A DNA stretch of 40,348 bases, taken from Lutispora thermophila DSM 19022. Its GTDB lineage: Bacteria; Bacillota; Clostridia; Lutisporales; Lutisporaceae. The notes beneath the pieces were generated by a model. That model ran no database searches and had not been told where the DNA came from. It saw nothing but the letters and a program-made list of their open reading frames with translations. The position numbers were made by a program, and so were the translations under genes. Below are positions 24,701 to 32,815 of the stretch, piece by piece. Each line of letters begins with the position of its first letter. The first letter of the stretch is position 1. The stretch is taken from the NCBI RefSeq assembly GCF_900142105.1, contig NZ_FQZS01000026.1, positions 1 through 40,348 of the forward strand, given 5' to 3'.

Positions 24701-25787
24701 ATCTTACTTCTTCAATACCACTGTCCTGATCATCTACACTGAAGGAAACAGTACCGCTTTTGGTGAATAGTATGCCATCTTCTTCACTTATATCTACTGC
24801 TATCTCATTTTCTGTTCCCCTGTTATATATGCTCTTATCCCAGGTTATGGCAGGAGGTGATTCATCTTTCTGATTGACCTTGAAGTACTTACGGTCATTC
24901 CCGTATCTGGCTTCATCTGTAACATCGACCACCAGGGTGAATTTCTGATAAGGAGGAATATTGCTTCCATGGGGGATATCAATTTTCGCTGTATAGGTTG
25001 TATAGACATCATCTTTTACAGCTGTGTTGCTGATCATCATTGTCTTCGCCGGTACTTCAACGGTATTGCCGCCATTATCCACATATGTCCAATAATATGT
25101 CAGAATAACAGGTGACTGTTCAACTCCCCTGCTTTCCTCACGGACAACTATATCCACGCTGGTTCTGCCGTATTCATAAGACTCATATCTGTTTTGTGGA
25201 GTAATAATCATGGGAGAAGCGTTATCCACCCTTATTCGATATTTATCTATATTAGGCTTTTCAAAATAAACAGCATTATTTTCGGCTTTATCACGGACAT
25301 ATTTGTTGAAGGGGCCGGTTCCATCCGATTCATAATATAATTTAAGATAATTATCTTCTCCTTTCAATTTATGTGCACCAATAATACTGAAATTATGGGT
25401 GTCACTAAGGCCTGGTGAAATATATACATTAATCATAGAATCAATTACATTCTGAGCATTCAGCTTCAAATAGCTTCCATCCATTATCTCTACCGGTTCA
25501 TTGAACTTTATAGTGCCAGAAATCCTGTCGGAAGGATTTATCCAGTTATCCAGATAACTGTCTGTACCTTCATCCTTCTTCAATGGCACCACATTACCGT
25601 ACATATCCTCTATTTCAGTGATGGTAACCTCTTCAATATAAGGTGAAAATTCATCAGAAAGCCACAGCTTTATGTTATCAAGATACACATCCAGTATTTT
25701 TCCGTTTTTCCTTTCTGCGTATATGCTGAGTATCACTGAATCAGTGTTCTTGGGCAGTTTAATACCGGTTTTTGTATGTTTTTCCAT
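21789..25787 (-). CDS. Largest fragment of the giant surface protein: repeated Ig-like domains
   Basis: A 1,332-codon frame with no signal peptide of its own. It holds several Ig-like modules with the recurring boundary pattern FDNxPP (YFDNEGPRGFVS, YDFDPPTIEVVE, CFDNSPPTVDVEY, IDMTKPEGSISF), and an IPT/TIG-like segment near 1145-1190 (DIVPRNLYYEDEESVIHLVGYRF). No enzyme motif was recognized. The frame opens 55 bp upstream of the end of the signal-peptide fragment and probably continued it: LKW-EKHTKTGIKLPKNTD reads well if one base is restored near 25786. In its present form it would lack secretion signals. Confidence 0.75.
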   Translation of the reverse strand: MEKHTKTGIKLPKNTDSVILSIYAERKNGKILDVYLDNIKLWLSDEFSPYIEEVTITEIEDMYGNVVPLKKDEGTDSYLDNWINPSDRISGTIKFNEPVEIMDGSYLKLNAQNVIDSMINVYISPGLSDTHNFSIIGAHKLKGEDNYLKLYYESDGTGPFNKYVRDKAENNAVYFEKPNIDKYRIRVDNASPMIITPQNRYESYEYGRTSVDIVVREESRGVEQSPVILTYYWTYVDNGGNTVEVPAKTMMISNTAVKDDVYTTYTAKIDIPHGSNIPPYQKFTLVVDVTDEARYGNDRKYFKVNQKDESPPAITWDKSIYNRGTENEIAVDISEEDGILFTKSGTVSFSVDDQDSGIEEVRYSWTREPYREGDSMNKVALPAGDGKYYVEGTSTDTPLEGIYYLNIMAINGTDTHGVSSKPFYFDNEGPRGFVSLTEEIGHGIDTLHYSIYDKDLQNKFLYTILKRNDDYWDFEPVTEPDISEGIKDNGMWRVMEIDITDGTTGSARITDMLNKIEGSGFYKVVARFYDGYYNWSGDEYYIVYDFDPPTIEVVELGEPEVFKKRHEVSLDFWPEYVFPGVVIQIEDTSYVNLWDENFFSVKWVNVETGEEIPAEVSTMQGWVIIGGNDSLSGRYYIRVYAKDHLENSMNEMVFMDGKPVEFCFDNSPPTVDVEYDKAFSTNIMKFAYSDLEEKYTDIAAFRYGITSSPEEIPFEWTDIDAAFSEGEVTSEVMEGTWYLHIYLEDTLGNEQTISFSEQFIIDMTKPEGSISFTSGYTNKLDTALKLEIEELKTTDNKTFKTILSEYMAMLEDEAIGEIPASQWKNITFEIGNVKISYTVTNNGTKSTMIGTRILLDMMLGDNDGCSISLDGNTNISYETKVEGSNIPMYWRCTDSVDKPKIVSYGFLKGWGNKEPDSMIIAHWSSLSSTKWDYEINPQRNIGSSLNDFKTADSAAALYWGPKELETGKVLHFETYYGLGNISDSVSGDTFSVNVMAPSKLDINGGIYENNPFDILMEQDNSLGNSADLAGINAELILPAGLELAEGEVSSYYLYNIPVGQKAAVAWKVKALNTQNLKVLQYMIRIRSFDNEIKSIKKFIIIPGFENNDPDIGYTDIVPRNLYYEDEESVIHLVGYRFERLKDKTSYKMSLLNANIGTATYIAEYDIAVINDNQIRIKLPNGLKHGNYKLSINHRDDMLDYTLGQYITVTTDAKHKSRNYGIMAIKEENAGGKKVHKAVLYENESQLSAADKNSAVLIIRGKIRSISDTSFDVYGDGIAINNGILYKGYGDSPLSVVKNGDSFRIMGNGELYMKSALDGSWEAFSKGIMPVRK

Positions 25788-26254
25788 TTTAAGGTGCCTG
25801 TTATTCCATTTGAGTTAGAATCAGAAATATATGTACCATTTTTATATGAGTCACTGTTATAAGCTAAAGCCACTCTGAACCAGTCGCCCTGACCATTCCA
25901 ACCATAATAGTCTACAGAGTAATTAATGTACAGCTGTCCGAGGCTGTACAGTGTTTTTTGAAAATCGCTCAGAACAACCCTTCTTTCGGTTGTTTCATCG
26001 AATAATTCTCTGCTGTCGTCATCGCTGTTTCTGAAGTAATAAAAGTAACCTGGATTACCACTGGAAGGTCCATCGTTCAGGGATGAAGCCCTATCAATGT
26101 AATCCTCACCATTAGTCCATTTCCCAGGTGTACTTCCGTCATTTTCGAACAATAAAAAAGGATCATCTGCATATACTATAAATCCAGAAAAACAAAAATA
26201 CATCATCACTATAAACATGAATGACAGCAGCTGCTTAATTTTTAACTTCTTCAC
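25733..26254 (-). pseudogene. N-terminal signal-peptide fragment of the giant surface protein
   Basis: GTG 26254 with GGGAGGG 6 nt upstream starts a secretory signal: MKKLKIKQ, a hydrophobic core (LLSFMFIVMMYFCFSGF) and a likely signal-peptidase cleavage after IVYA. A beta-rich domain follows (WFRVALAYNSDSYKNG). The last 20 codons, after GTLKW, are in a frame unlike the rest and end at 25733, while the correct continuation is in the next fragment. A longer frame to 26269 (ATG) would bury the ribosome binding site. Confidence 0.75.
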
Positions 26255-26374
26255 CCTGATCCCTCCCATAAACGCTAATTATATCAAAGACCTTGTGCAA
26301 TAGTCTTAAAATTCTGCATACTTACTTTAATAATACATTTCCTGACATTATACTACAATGTACTAAAGTACAGT

Positions 26375-26409
26375 CCTAAAAAAATACAGCCATATTATTG
26401 GCTGTATTT
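26375..26409 (-). terminator. Rho-independent terminator of the response-regulator gene
   Basis: AAATACAGCCA (26382-26392) and TGGCTGTATTT (26399-26409) are perfect 11-bp arms with a 6-nt loop, followed on the minus strand by a run of T. The stem overlaps the stop codon of the regulator. It separates the two-component genes from the surface-protein gene downstream. Confidence 0.9.
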
Positions 26410-27073
26410 ATGTTTTCTCAACAAGACCTATCCGGGCAGCATATGCAATCACCTGTGCCCTGTTTTCCAGGTGCAAAAGCTCAATTACTCTTCCCATATG
26501 ATATTTCACTGTTCGCTCCGTAAGACCCAATGCATCTCCTACTTCTTTATAGGTTATTCCTTTTGATACCATTTCAAGTATTTCCAACTGTCTTTCTGTA
26601 AGTTGTATGACTTGGTCATTCTGCATGTGTTTCTGTGTAACAACTTCTTCATGGCTGATGTTGTTCTTAAACTCTTTTAAAAGCCTAGTAGCCAAATCTG
26701 ATGAAACAGGAACCTCTCCTTTCTCAAGGTCATCCAGCATACCTACCAGTTCTCTGGCATTGGTATTTTTTAAAAGATATCCTGAAGCTCCATACTTTAC
26801 AGCTTCGAAAATGTCTTCATCTTCACCAGATATGCTTAGCATCATGATCTTTATATCCGGCATTTCAGCCTTGATAAGCTTTAAAGCATCTATTCCACTG
26901 CACTCAGGCATCTTTATGTCCATCAAAATAATGTCTGGACTTAATGTTCGAGACAGCTCCAGTGCTTCCATTCCATTCTGTGCTGTGCCAGCCACCTCTA
27001 TTCCATAGGTTTCAAGCAGGTACTTAAGTCCCTCCAAAAATAAAGGATGGTCATCTACAAGCATCAATCTCAT
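26408..27073 (-). CDS. NarL/LuxR-type response regulator
   Basis: This 221-residue protein is intact: receiver domain with the acidic pair LVDDHP, phospho-acceptor Asp in IILMDIKMPECSG, Thr/Ser-equivalent MLSIS and Lys in GYLLKN, then a LuxR helix-turn-helix (LTERQLEILEMVSKGITYKEVGDALGL, about residues 155-180). AAGGAGGTG precedes ATG 27073 and lies at the very end of the kinase gene, so kinase and regulator formed one operon. The neighbouring kinase appears broken, leaving this regulator without its natural partner. It may have controlled the surface-protein gene that follows; this is inferred from position. Confidence 0.95.
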   Translation of the reverse strand: MRLMLVDDHPLFLEGLKYLLETYGIEVAGTAQNGMEALELSRTLSPDIILMDIKMPECSGIDALKLIKAEMPDIKIMMLSISGEDEDIFEAVKYGASGYLLKNTNARELVGMLDDLEKGEVPVSSDLATRLLKEFKNNISHEEVVTQKHMQNDQVIQLTERQLEILEMVSKGITYKEVGDALGLTERTVKYHMGRVIELLHLENRAQVIAYAARIGLVEKT

Positions 27074-27078
27074 TTTTA

Positions 27079-28353
27079 TTACACCTCCTTCAAAGGCAAA
27101 TAAAGGATGATTCTGCTGCCTTCTCCCTATGAAGATTGTATATCAAGTTGAGCACCTATTTCTGCCGCTCTTTCTCTCATTATGTTCAACCCAAATTTCT
27201 TATGGCTGTGGTATTCATATAAATTGCTGTCAAATCCTTTTCCATAATCCTCTATTATAATGCTCAACTCCTGAGCAGACATGGAAAACCATATGCTTGC
27301 CCCATCAGATTCAGCATGTTTTTCTGCATTATTCAAAGCTTCCTTTATGACGTTAATGATGTTAAGCCTTGTGATAGGTTCCAGTTTTTCTCCGGTGAAT
27401 TCGCTGGGAATTTCCAACTTGACTTCTATACCTGTTTGCCTCTCAAACTTCATTATCTCCTTTTTCAACGCTGCAATAAAATCAATTTCCATAAAGGCAG
27501 CACTTCTGGCATTATGTATATACTCCCTTATTTCATTATGGGCTTCCTGAGTTACATTTACTAATTCATCGAGTTTTTCTGAAGCGACCTCGACCCCTTC
27601 ATTTAAAAGCTCCTGCCTGATGCCTTGAGCCTGAAGGTTGATAAATCCCAGCACTTGGCTTAGATTATCATGCATATCCTTGGCCATCCTCTCCCTTTTT
27701 GCTGTTACAGCAAGCTCCCATTGCTGCTTTAATAATTCTTTCTCTGACTGCTTCTTATGGGTTATATCATATATGACTGCAAGCCTACCTATAACAATAC
27801 CATCTTCACTGGACTCATGCCAGAAATATACAATATATTTGGTATGAAAATCAGGCCTAATCCCCAGAACAATGCAAATGCTTGCTTCCTGTATACTGAA
27901 TTCTTGACAAGCACAGCTTTTGTAATAAGCATCCAAGCAGTAATATTCACAAAATGGGAATATACAGCATGAACAAAAAAACATGGGCCCATATTTTTTA
28001 GCGATGACTGGCAAGTCCCCGCTATGATTCATATGGATCCCATGTCTTATCAAACCATGCAGTTCATCTGTCCACACGAGTATTATTGTAATTGTAGGTA
28101 TAACAAGAAGCCACCAAATCTTTTTATTTTTTACCAGTCCATCATATCCGGTGAATTCCATACATAATGTGAGAAGTGTTATTGGTGAAAAGCAGTATGC
28201 AAAATACTGGATGTTAGCCCAAAAAAGCTTGGTTTCCAAATCAACGGCTGCCATTTCGAGAGCATTGCCTGTAGACCATATGGTCACCAAAAATATGTTT
28301 ATATAGGAATAGTCAACAGAAAGGATGCTATGCAACCAAAAAAGTAAATCCAC
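27079..28353 (-). pseudogene. 7TM sensor histidine kinase (HisKA_3 class), disrupted
   Basis: The C-terminal half is kinase-like: RERMAKDMHDNLSQVLGF (phospho-His), NVIKEALNNAEKHA (N-box) and EDYGKGFD (G1). Three defects are visible. The membrane segment 27992-27789 (FVHAVYSHFVNITAW, FIPNILYISGMSPVK) is in a different frame from the flanking parts. The linker or PAS region usual before HisKA_3 seems deleted at the second frame change. A TAG at 27127-27129 cuts the protein just before GEGSRIILYLPLKEV, the conserved last ATPase motif, which is still in frame up to TAA at 27079. The GTG start at 28353 lies inside a terminator stem, so the 5' end may also be lost. A continuous frame of 408 codons remains. 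Confidence 0.82.
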
Positions 28354-28395
28354 CCCGGGATTGGAGGATGGATGATAGGGTTTATCCCAGGGTGG
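28340..28395 (-). terminator. Rho-independent terminator of the buk-ptb-buk-vor operon
   Basis: On the minus strand a 12-bp stem CCACCCTGGGAT/ATCCCGGGGTGG (28395-28384 with 28361-28350, one G-U) has a 22-nt loop and is followed by ATTTACTTTTTT. It lies 22 bp after the stop of the last vor gene. The broken kinase frame starts in its 3' arm. Confidence 0.7.
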
Positions 28396-28416
28396 CTGGA
28401 TATCAATTGAAACCTA

Positions 28417-28953
28417 TTACTTTATGCAATCTGCTCCTCTTTTTAATGCTTCTTTGTTTAGAGGTATTATATCAGCATTTTTACCTGAAAAAACTTCTGC
28501 AATGTATTCCATGATTGTATCTTCTTTTGCTGCATTGGTAACCTTTATAAATGCTCCAAGCATTACCATGTTGGCAATTTTGCCTGTTCCAAGTTCATCT
28601 GCTATTTCATTTGCAGGAATATAATATACATTGATATCATCTCTTGTAGCTTTTCTGTCTATCAATGAGCTGTTTATCAATAGATGTCCACCAGGCAATA
28701 CATCCTTCTCAAACTTATCCAGAGATGGTCTGTTCATAACTATTGCAGTTGTCGCTTCTGTAACTGTTGGGGCTCCAATGGGTTCATCGGAGATTATTAC
28801 ACTGCAATTTGCAGTACCTCCACGCATTTCTGGTCCATAGGATGGTAGCCATGACACATTCTTGCCTTCTTTTAAACCTGCTTCCGCAAGTATTTTTCCC
28901 ATGGACATAACACCTTGACCTCCAAAGCCTGCCATTATAATCTGATGTGTCAT
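28417..28953 (-). CDS. vorC: 2-oxoacid:ferredoxin oxidoreductase, gamma subunit
   Basis: A 178-residue gamma subunit: IIMAGFGGQGVMSMGKILAEAG at the start, SYGPEMRGGTANCSVIIS near 39-56, and NMVMLGAF near 130. It belongs to the four-subunit class (delta-alpha-beta-gamma) that couples oxidative decarboxylation of a 2-oxoacid to ferredoxin reduction. With buk and ptb in the operon the substrate is probably a branched-chain 2-oxoacid such as 2-oxoisovalerate; 2-oxoglutarate or indolepyruvate cannot be excluded from sequence. Its ATG lies directly after the beta-subunit stop. Confidence 0.9.
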   Translation of the reverse strand: MTHQIIMAGFGGQGVMSMGKILAEAGLKEGKNVSWLPSYGPEMRGGTANCSVIISDEPIGAPTVTEATTAIVMNRPSLDKFEKDVLPGGHLLINSSLIDRKATRDDINVYYIPANEIADELGTGKIANMVMLGAFIKVTNAAKEDTIMEYIAEVFSGKNADIIPLNKEALKRGADCIK

Positions 28954-29700
28954 CTATTTCACCTCCTCAGGAGTTCTGAAGTTCTGGATCGGATAATAAG
29001 GAATCATGTTTTCCTTCAACCACTTCAGAGCTTCAATTGGAGTCTTGCCCCAGTTGGTTGGGCATGTGGAAAGAACCTCTACCATAGTAAAGCCCAGACC
29101 TTTCATCTGTATTTCAAAGGCTTTCTTTATGGCCTTTTTAGCTTTAATAATATTTGGAACATCATGTACAGATACTCTCTCTATAAACACAGCCTTTGGT
29201 ATTGTTGCCAACATTTCACTCATTCTTATGGGCATACCTGCATGGTCTGCATCTCTGCCTAAAGGAGCTGTTGTAGCCTTTTGGCCTACCAAAGTAGTAG
29301 GTGCCATCTGACCGCCGGTCATACCATATATAGCGTTATTGACAAATATTGTAGTTATTTTTTCTCCCCTCATGGCAGCATGGACAATCTCTGCAGTTCC
29401 TATGGAAGCTAAATCTCCATCTCCTTGATATGTGAATACTGCTGAGTCAGGATGTACTCTTTTTATTCCTGTTGCGCATGCGGGAGCTCTTCCGTGAGCT
29501 GCTTCCTGCATATCGCAGGAGAAATAATCATAGGCAAATACGGAGCATCCAACAGGAGCTACGCCTACTGCCTTATCCAAAAGTCCAAGTTCCTCCAGAG
29601 ACTCTGCAACAAGCCTGTGGATTATACCGTGGGTGCAACCTGGACAATAATGAGTAGGTTTATCTGTTAAACCCTTGGTCTTTTCAAATACAACTGCCAT
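28954..29700 (-). CDS. vorA: 2-oxoacid:ferredoxin oxidoreductase, beta subunit (thiamine-PP-binding)
   Basis: The 248-residue subunit carries the cofactor motif: [20 protein letters not shown] ... [12 protein letters not shown] (the GDG-x-NN thiamine-PP signature). The cysteines in HYCPGCTHG and the segment YDYFSCDM are as in this family. It should bind thiamine-PP and contribute to the active site with the alpha subunit. The start overlaps the alpha stop by one base, and the stop abuts the gamma start, so the three are co-translated. vorA/vorB letters differ between organisms; I use A for the beta subunit with TPP. Confidence 0.9.
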   Translation of the reverse strand: MAVVFEKTKGLTDKPTHYCPGCTHGIIHRLVAESLEELGLLDKAVGVAPVGCSVFAYDYFSCDMQEAAHGRAPACATGIKRVHPDSAVFTYQGDGDLASIGTAEIVHAAMRGEKITTIFVNNAIYGMTGGQMAPTTLVGQKATTAPLGRDADHAGMPIRMSEMLATIPKAVFIERVSVHDVPNIIKAKKAIKKAFEIQMKGLGFTMVEVLSTCPTNWGKTPIEALKWLKENMIPYYPIQNFRTPEEVK

Positions 29701-30767
29701 TATTTCGCACCCCCTAATATCTTTTTAGCTTCTTCCACAATTGCCTTTGGTGTGGGTACCATTCCACCGGTTCTTCCGTAGAAGTATACAGGTTTCTTGC
29801 CTTTTACTGATAACTCTACATCTTCTACCATCTGTCCCATGCTCATTTCCACGCTTAAGAAAGCCTTAACGCTTGGCATCTCTGCAGCCTTCAAGAAATT
29901 AGCCTTGGGGAATGGCCATAGAGTGATGGGTCTTATAAGTCCTGCTTTGATTCCATCTTTTTCTAGAGCTTTTATTGCATTCTTAACTATTCTTGCTACT
30001 GTACCGTAAGCTGCAAATACTATTTCTGCTCCTTCAAGGTTGTATTCTTCTACCTTTATTTCGTTTTTCTCTATTTGTGCATATTTCTCAAAAATTTTCA
30101 GGTTGTGTTGTTCACATGCTGCTGGATCTATGAATAGGGAATTAATGATATTATGCTCTTTTCTGCCTCTCAAACCGGTTGTAGCCCAAGTTTTCTCAGG
30201 CAATTGTCTCCTTTTTACTTCCGTAAATTCAACAGGCTCCATCATCTGTCCAATCATACCGTCGCCCAGTATCATAACAGGGTTTCTGTATTGATCGGCT
30301 ATATCAAAAGCCTCCTGAACCAGATTTACAGCCTCTTGAATAGAGTCTGGTGCCAATACCACTAGATGATAATCACCATGGCCTCCGCCTTTAGTTGCTT
30401 GGAAATAATCAGATTGGGCAGGTTGTATTCCTCCTAATCCTGGGCCCCCTCTAACAATATTTACTATTACGCAAGGCAATTCTGCTCCTGCTATATAGGT
30501 TATGCCTTCCTGTTTCAAGCTTATTCCAGGACTGGATGAAGATGTCATTACTCTTGCCCCTGCACCTGCTGCACCATAAACCATGTTTATGGCAGCTACT
30601 TCAGATTCAGCCTGTAAGAAGCAACCTCCTACTTGTGGAAGTCTTAAGGACATGTACTCAGGAATTTCATTTTGTGGCGTAATGGGATAACCGAAGAAAA
30701 ATCTGCAGCCTGCTTTTATGGCAGCTTCAGCAATAGCTTCGTTTCCCTTCCATAGTTCTTTCGCCAT
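29700..30767 (-). CDS. vorB: 2-oxoacid:ferredoxin oxidoreductase, alpha subunit
   Basis: The 355-residue alpha subunit has [16 protein letters not shown] (pyrimidine-binding region, about 20-35), [17 protein letters not shown] and [14 protein letters not shown] (residues 75-95), and a C-terminal ferredoxin-oxidoreductase-like domain with VEMSMGQM near 300. Similar subunits use 2-oxoisovalerate, 2-oxoglutarate or similar substrates. It follows the small ferredoxin by 19 bp, in the order delta-alpha-beta-gamma. Confidence 0.9.
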   Translation of the reverse strand: MAKELWKGNEAIAEAAIKAGCRFFFGYPITPQNEIPEYMSLRLPQVGGCFLQAESEVAAINMVYGAAGAGARVMTSSSSPGISLKQEGITYIAGAELPCVIVNIVRGGPGLGGIQPAQSDYFQATKGGGHGDYHLVVLAPDSIQEAVNLVQEAFDIADQYRNPVMILGDGMIGQMMEPVEFTEVKRRQLPEKTWATTGLRGRKEHNIINSLFIDPAACEQHNLKIFEKYAQIEKNEIKVEEYNLEGAEIVFAAYGTVARIVKNAIKALEKDGIKAGLIRPITLWPFPKANFLKAAEMPSVKAFLSVEMSMGQMVEDVELSVKGKKPVYFYGRTGGMVPTPKAIVEEAKKILGGAK

Positions 30768-30786
30768 TTATATCCCTCCTCACAAA

Positions 30787-30999
30787 TTACAGTTTTTCTA
30801 CTTTGATAACAACATCAGGACAAATCCTAGCGCATGAGCCGCATGCTATGCACTTATCCATCTCTTTAACTGTAGCTGGATGATAACCCTTGATATTGAT
30901 TCTGTCCTTGTCCATTATAACTATTTTTGTAGGACATGCTGTTGTGCAAAGTTCACAGCCTTTGCATCTGTTTTCATCGAATGTAACCTTTCCTGCCAT
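30787..30999 (-). CDS. vorD: 2x[4Fe-4S] ferredoxin subunit of the 2-oxoacid oxidoreductase (delta)
   Basis: The 70-residue protein has two full cluster motifs: CKGCELCTTACP and CIACGSCARICP. It passes electrons from the thiamine enzyme to soluble ferredoxin. The position as first of four oxidoreductase genes is the usual one for vorD/korD-type subunits. AAAGGAGG is just upstream of the ATG at 30999. Confidence 0.93.
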   Translation of the reverse strand: MAGKVTFDENRCKGCELCTTACPTKIVIMDKDRINIKGYHPATVKEMDKCIACGSCARICPDVVIKVEKL

Positions 31000-31012
31000 T
31001 TTCTAACCTCCT

Positions 31013-31690
31013 TTATTCCATTTCCCAGGGCTTTTTCATAAATATATCTATTGGAAATATCTCGCCAGAGATATTGTCGGGTAATTGGTCAATCAGTCCT
31101 TTATAAACCACTGTATATTTAAGCGGTAGCCCTAACTCTTCAGCCACCTGGAGACAGAGTTCCTGACCTTTAATTATATCCTCAACTCTCGTCTCTCCGC
31201 AGAGATGTGTATTGTTTACCAATGCAGTAATCTTTTGTCGCGAGCCTTGTTCTATGGACCTCAAGTATCTTATGGCACTATCTTTATCAGCTGTAAGTGG
31301 TCTGTTGGCATTCAGTACAAAAAACATATCGTATTCTTCCTTATCCAGTTTGTCATGGTAACGGCCTAAAGCTGTTGCTCCAACTTTATCACCGCCCACA
31401 TCTATTACCGTCTCAAAGCTTTTGTCTTCGAGAACAGTGTTGATTTCCGGTGATAGTGCAGGCAAATCTCCAGATAATCCTTTTACCGATGATGAAATAA
31501 CCTTTATGCCCATTTCCTGAAATTCAGGCTCCATCTGCCTGGACCTGAAGTATGGATTCACTATGTCCAAATCTACAATAGCAGTCTTATAACCTTCCCT
31601 AGCGAGTTTAAAAGTATAATTTACAGCAAATTCGGTTTTGCCACTGCCATAATGCCCAGTTATTATTCTAATTCTTTTATCTTTTTTCAT
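31013..31690 (-). CDS. P-loop NTPase of unknown function in the buk-vor operon
   Basis: A 225-residue protein with Walker A near the N-terminus (ITGHYGSGKTEFAVN), a switch-like segment VDLDIVNPYFRSRQ (residues 39-52), and VIDVGGDKVGATALGRY near 95-110, resembling the DxGG-type SIMIBI ATPases. No metal or cluster ligands are obvious. It sits 13 bp before vorD and right after the second butyrate kinase, so it is co-expressed with the fermentation genes. It could help assemble or regulate the oxidoreductase or kinases; that is a guess. No standard gene symbol was recognized. Confidence 0.72.
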   Translation of the reverse strand: MKKDKRIRIITGHYGSGKTEFAVNYTFKLAREGYKTAIVDLDIVNPYFRSRQMEPEFQEMGIKVISSSVKGLSGDLPALSPEINTVLEDKSFETVIDVGGDKVGATALGRYHDKLDKEEYDMFFVLNANRPLTADKDSAIRYLRSIEQGSRQKITALVNNTHLCGETRVEDIIKGQELCLQVAEELGLPLKYTVVYKGLIDQLPDNISGEIFPIDIFMKKPWEME

Positions 31691-31703
31691 AAAATCATCC
31701 TTA

Positions 31704-32780
31704 TTATTTGTATTCCTTGGGCTCTTCCTCTTTCCTCAGGACTCTAAGGCCGCCTTCTGCCAATGCAATCATCTCATCTTCTCCAGGATAGATCAATACC
31801 TGTGAAATAAATTGAACCATTTCCTTAATCCATCCCACCAGCATATCATCATATGCTAGTCCTCCGGTTATGCATATTGCATCTACTTTTCCTTCAAGCA
31901 CTGCAGCACAGGCTCCTATTTCCTTTCCAACCTGATAAGCCATGGCTCTGTAAATAAGCTCTGCATGCTTATCTCCTGCTTTAATCCTTCTTACAACTTC
32001 TCTTCCATCATTGGTGCCCAGGTGAGCAACCAAGCCACCTTTTCCAACTACTTTCTTCTTCATTTCGTCTATGGTATATTGGCCTGAATAGCACATTTTA
32101 ATAAGTCCACCTACTGGAAGAGTTCCCGCTCTTTCTGGAGACATAGGTCCTTCTCCGTCCAGCGCATTATTAACATCGACAACTCTTCCCTTTCTATGGG
32201 CACCTACAGATATACCACCACCCAAATGGGCCACTATCAGATTTAGTTCATCGTATGCTTTGCCCATATCCTTTGCAGCTCTCTTTGCAACGGCTTTTTG
32301 ATTGAGAGCATGTAGTATGCTTATCCTTTCTAATTCGGGCATACCTGATATTCTGGCTACATCATCCAATTCATCAACTACAACTGGATCCACTATATAT
32401 GCCGGGATGTGAAGCTGAGATGCAATCTCATGAGCTATTATTCCTCCCAGATTGGATGCATGCTGCCCTCTCTTGCCTTCCCTTAAATCTTTAAGCATGG
32501 CTTCATTAACAATATAGGTACCGCTTTCAATGGGTTTCAGCAGCCCGCCTCTCCCTATTACTGCACTTAGCTTTGTTATATTGATGCCTTTAGCATTTAG
32601 TGTATCAAGAATAACATTTTTTCTGAATTCAAACTGGTCAATTATAGTAGCATATGGTGCCAACTCTTCATTGGAATGTCTTATTGTTTCCTCAAACACG
32701 GGCTTTTCGTTATCAAAAACAGCTATTTTTGTTGATGTTGACCCCGGATTGATGACCAGCAATCTATATATTTCCTGCAT
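31704..32780 (-). CDS. buk: Butyrate/branched-chain fatty acid kinase (second copy)
   Basis: The 358-residue kinase has the acetate/propionate/butyrate kinase ATPase fold: [17 protein letters not shown] (phosphate-1), [32 protein letters not shown] (phosphate-2 region) and [11 protein letters not shown] near 305. It makes ATP and a short-chain fatty acid from the acyl-phosphate. AAAGGAGG lies 9 nt before ATG 32780. It is a paralogue, not a copy, of the gene at 33722-34804 and lies on the other side of ptb. The two may prefer different acyl groups. Confidence 0.94.
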   Translation of the reverse strand: MQEIYRLLVINPGSTSTKIAVFDNEKPVFEETIRHSNEELAPYATIIDQFEFRKNVILDTLNAKGINITKLSAVIGRGGLLKPIESGTYIVNEAMLKDLREGKRGQHASNLGGIIAHEIASQLHIPAYIVDPVVVDELDDVARISGMPELERISILHALNQKAVAKRAAKDMGKAYDELNLIVAHLGGGISVGAHRKGRVVDVNNALDGEGPMSPERAGTLPVGGLIKMCYSGQYTIDEMKKKVVGKGGLVAHLGTNDGREVVRRIKAGDKHAELIYRAMAYQVGKEIGACAAVLEGKVDAICITGGLAYDDMLVGWIKEMVQFISQVLIYPGEDEMIALAEGGLRVLRKEEEPKEYK

Positions 32781-32815
32781 ACAGCAATCCTCCTTTCATT
32801 CTATAAAACACTCAG

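Larger units (their letters stand above)
18132..26254 (-). pseudogene. Giant SLH-anchored exported surface protein, broken by one stop and about three frameshifts
   Basis: Five adjacent same-strand frames join into one protein-like sequence of about 2,700 codons: a signal peptide, repeated Ig-like and fibronectin III-like modules, then three C-terminal SLH domains that bind the cell wall. Breaks: a frame change near 25786 (one base lost in a G/A run would explain it), a change at 21789-21792 (AAAATGA), an in-frame TGA at 19858-19860 with coherent protein continuing behind it, and a frame change near 19490. The true start is GTG 26254 with GGGAGGG upstream. Other genes in the window are intact, so decay is more likely than poor sequence, but errors cannot be excluded. 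Confidence 0.8.
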
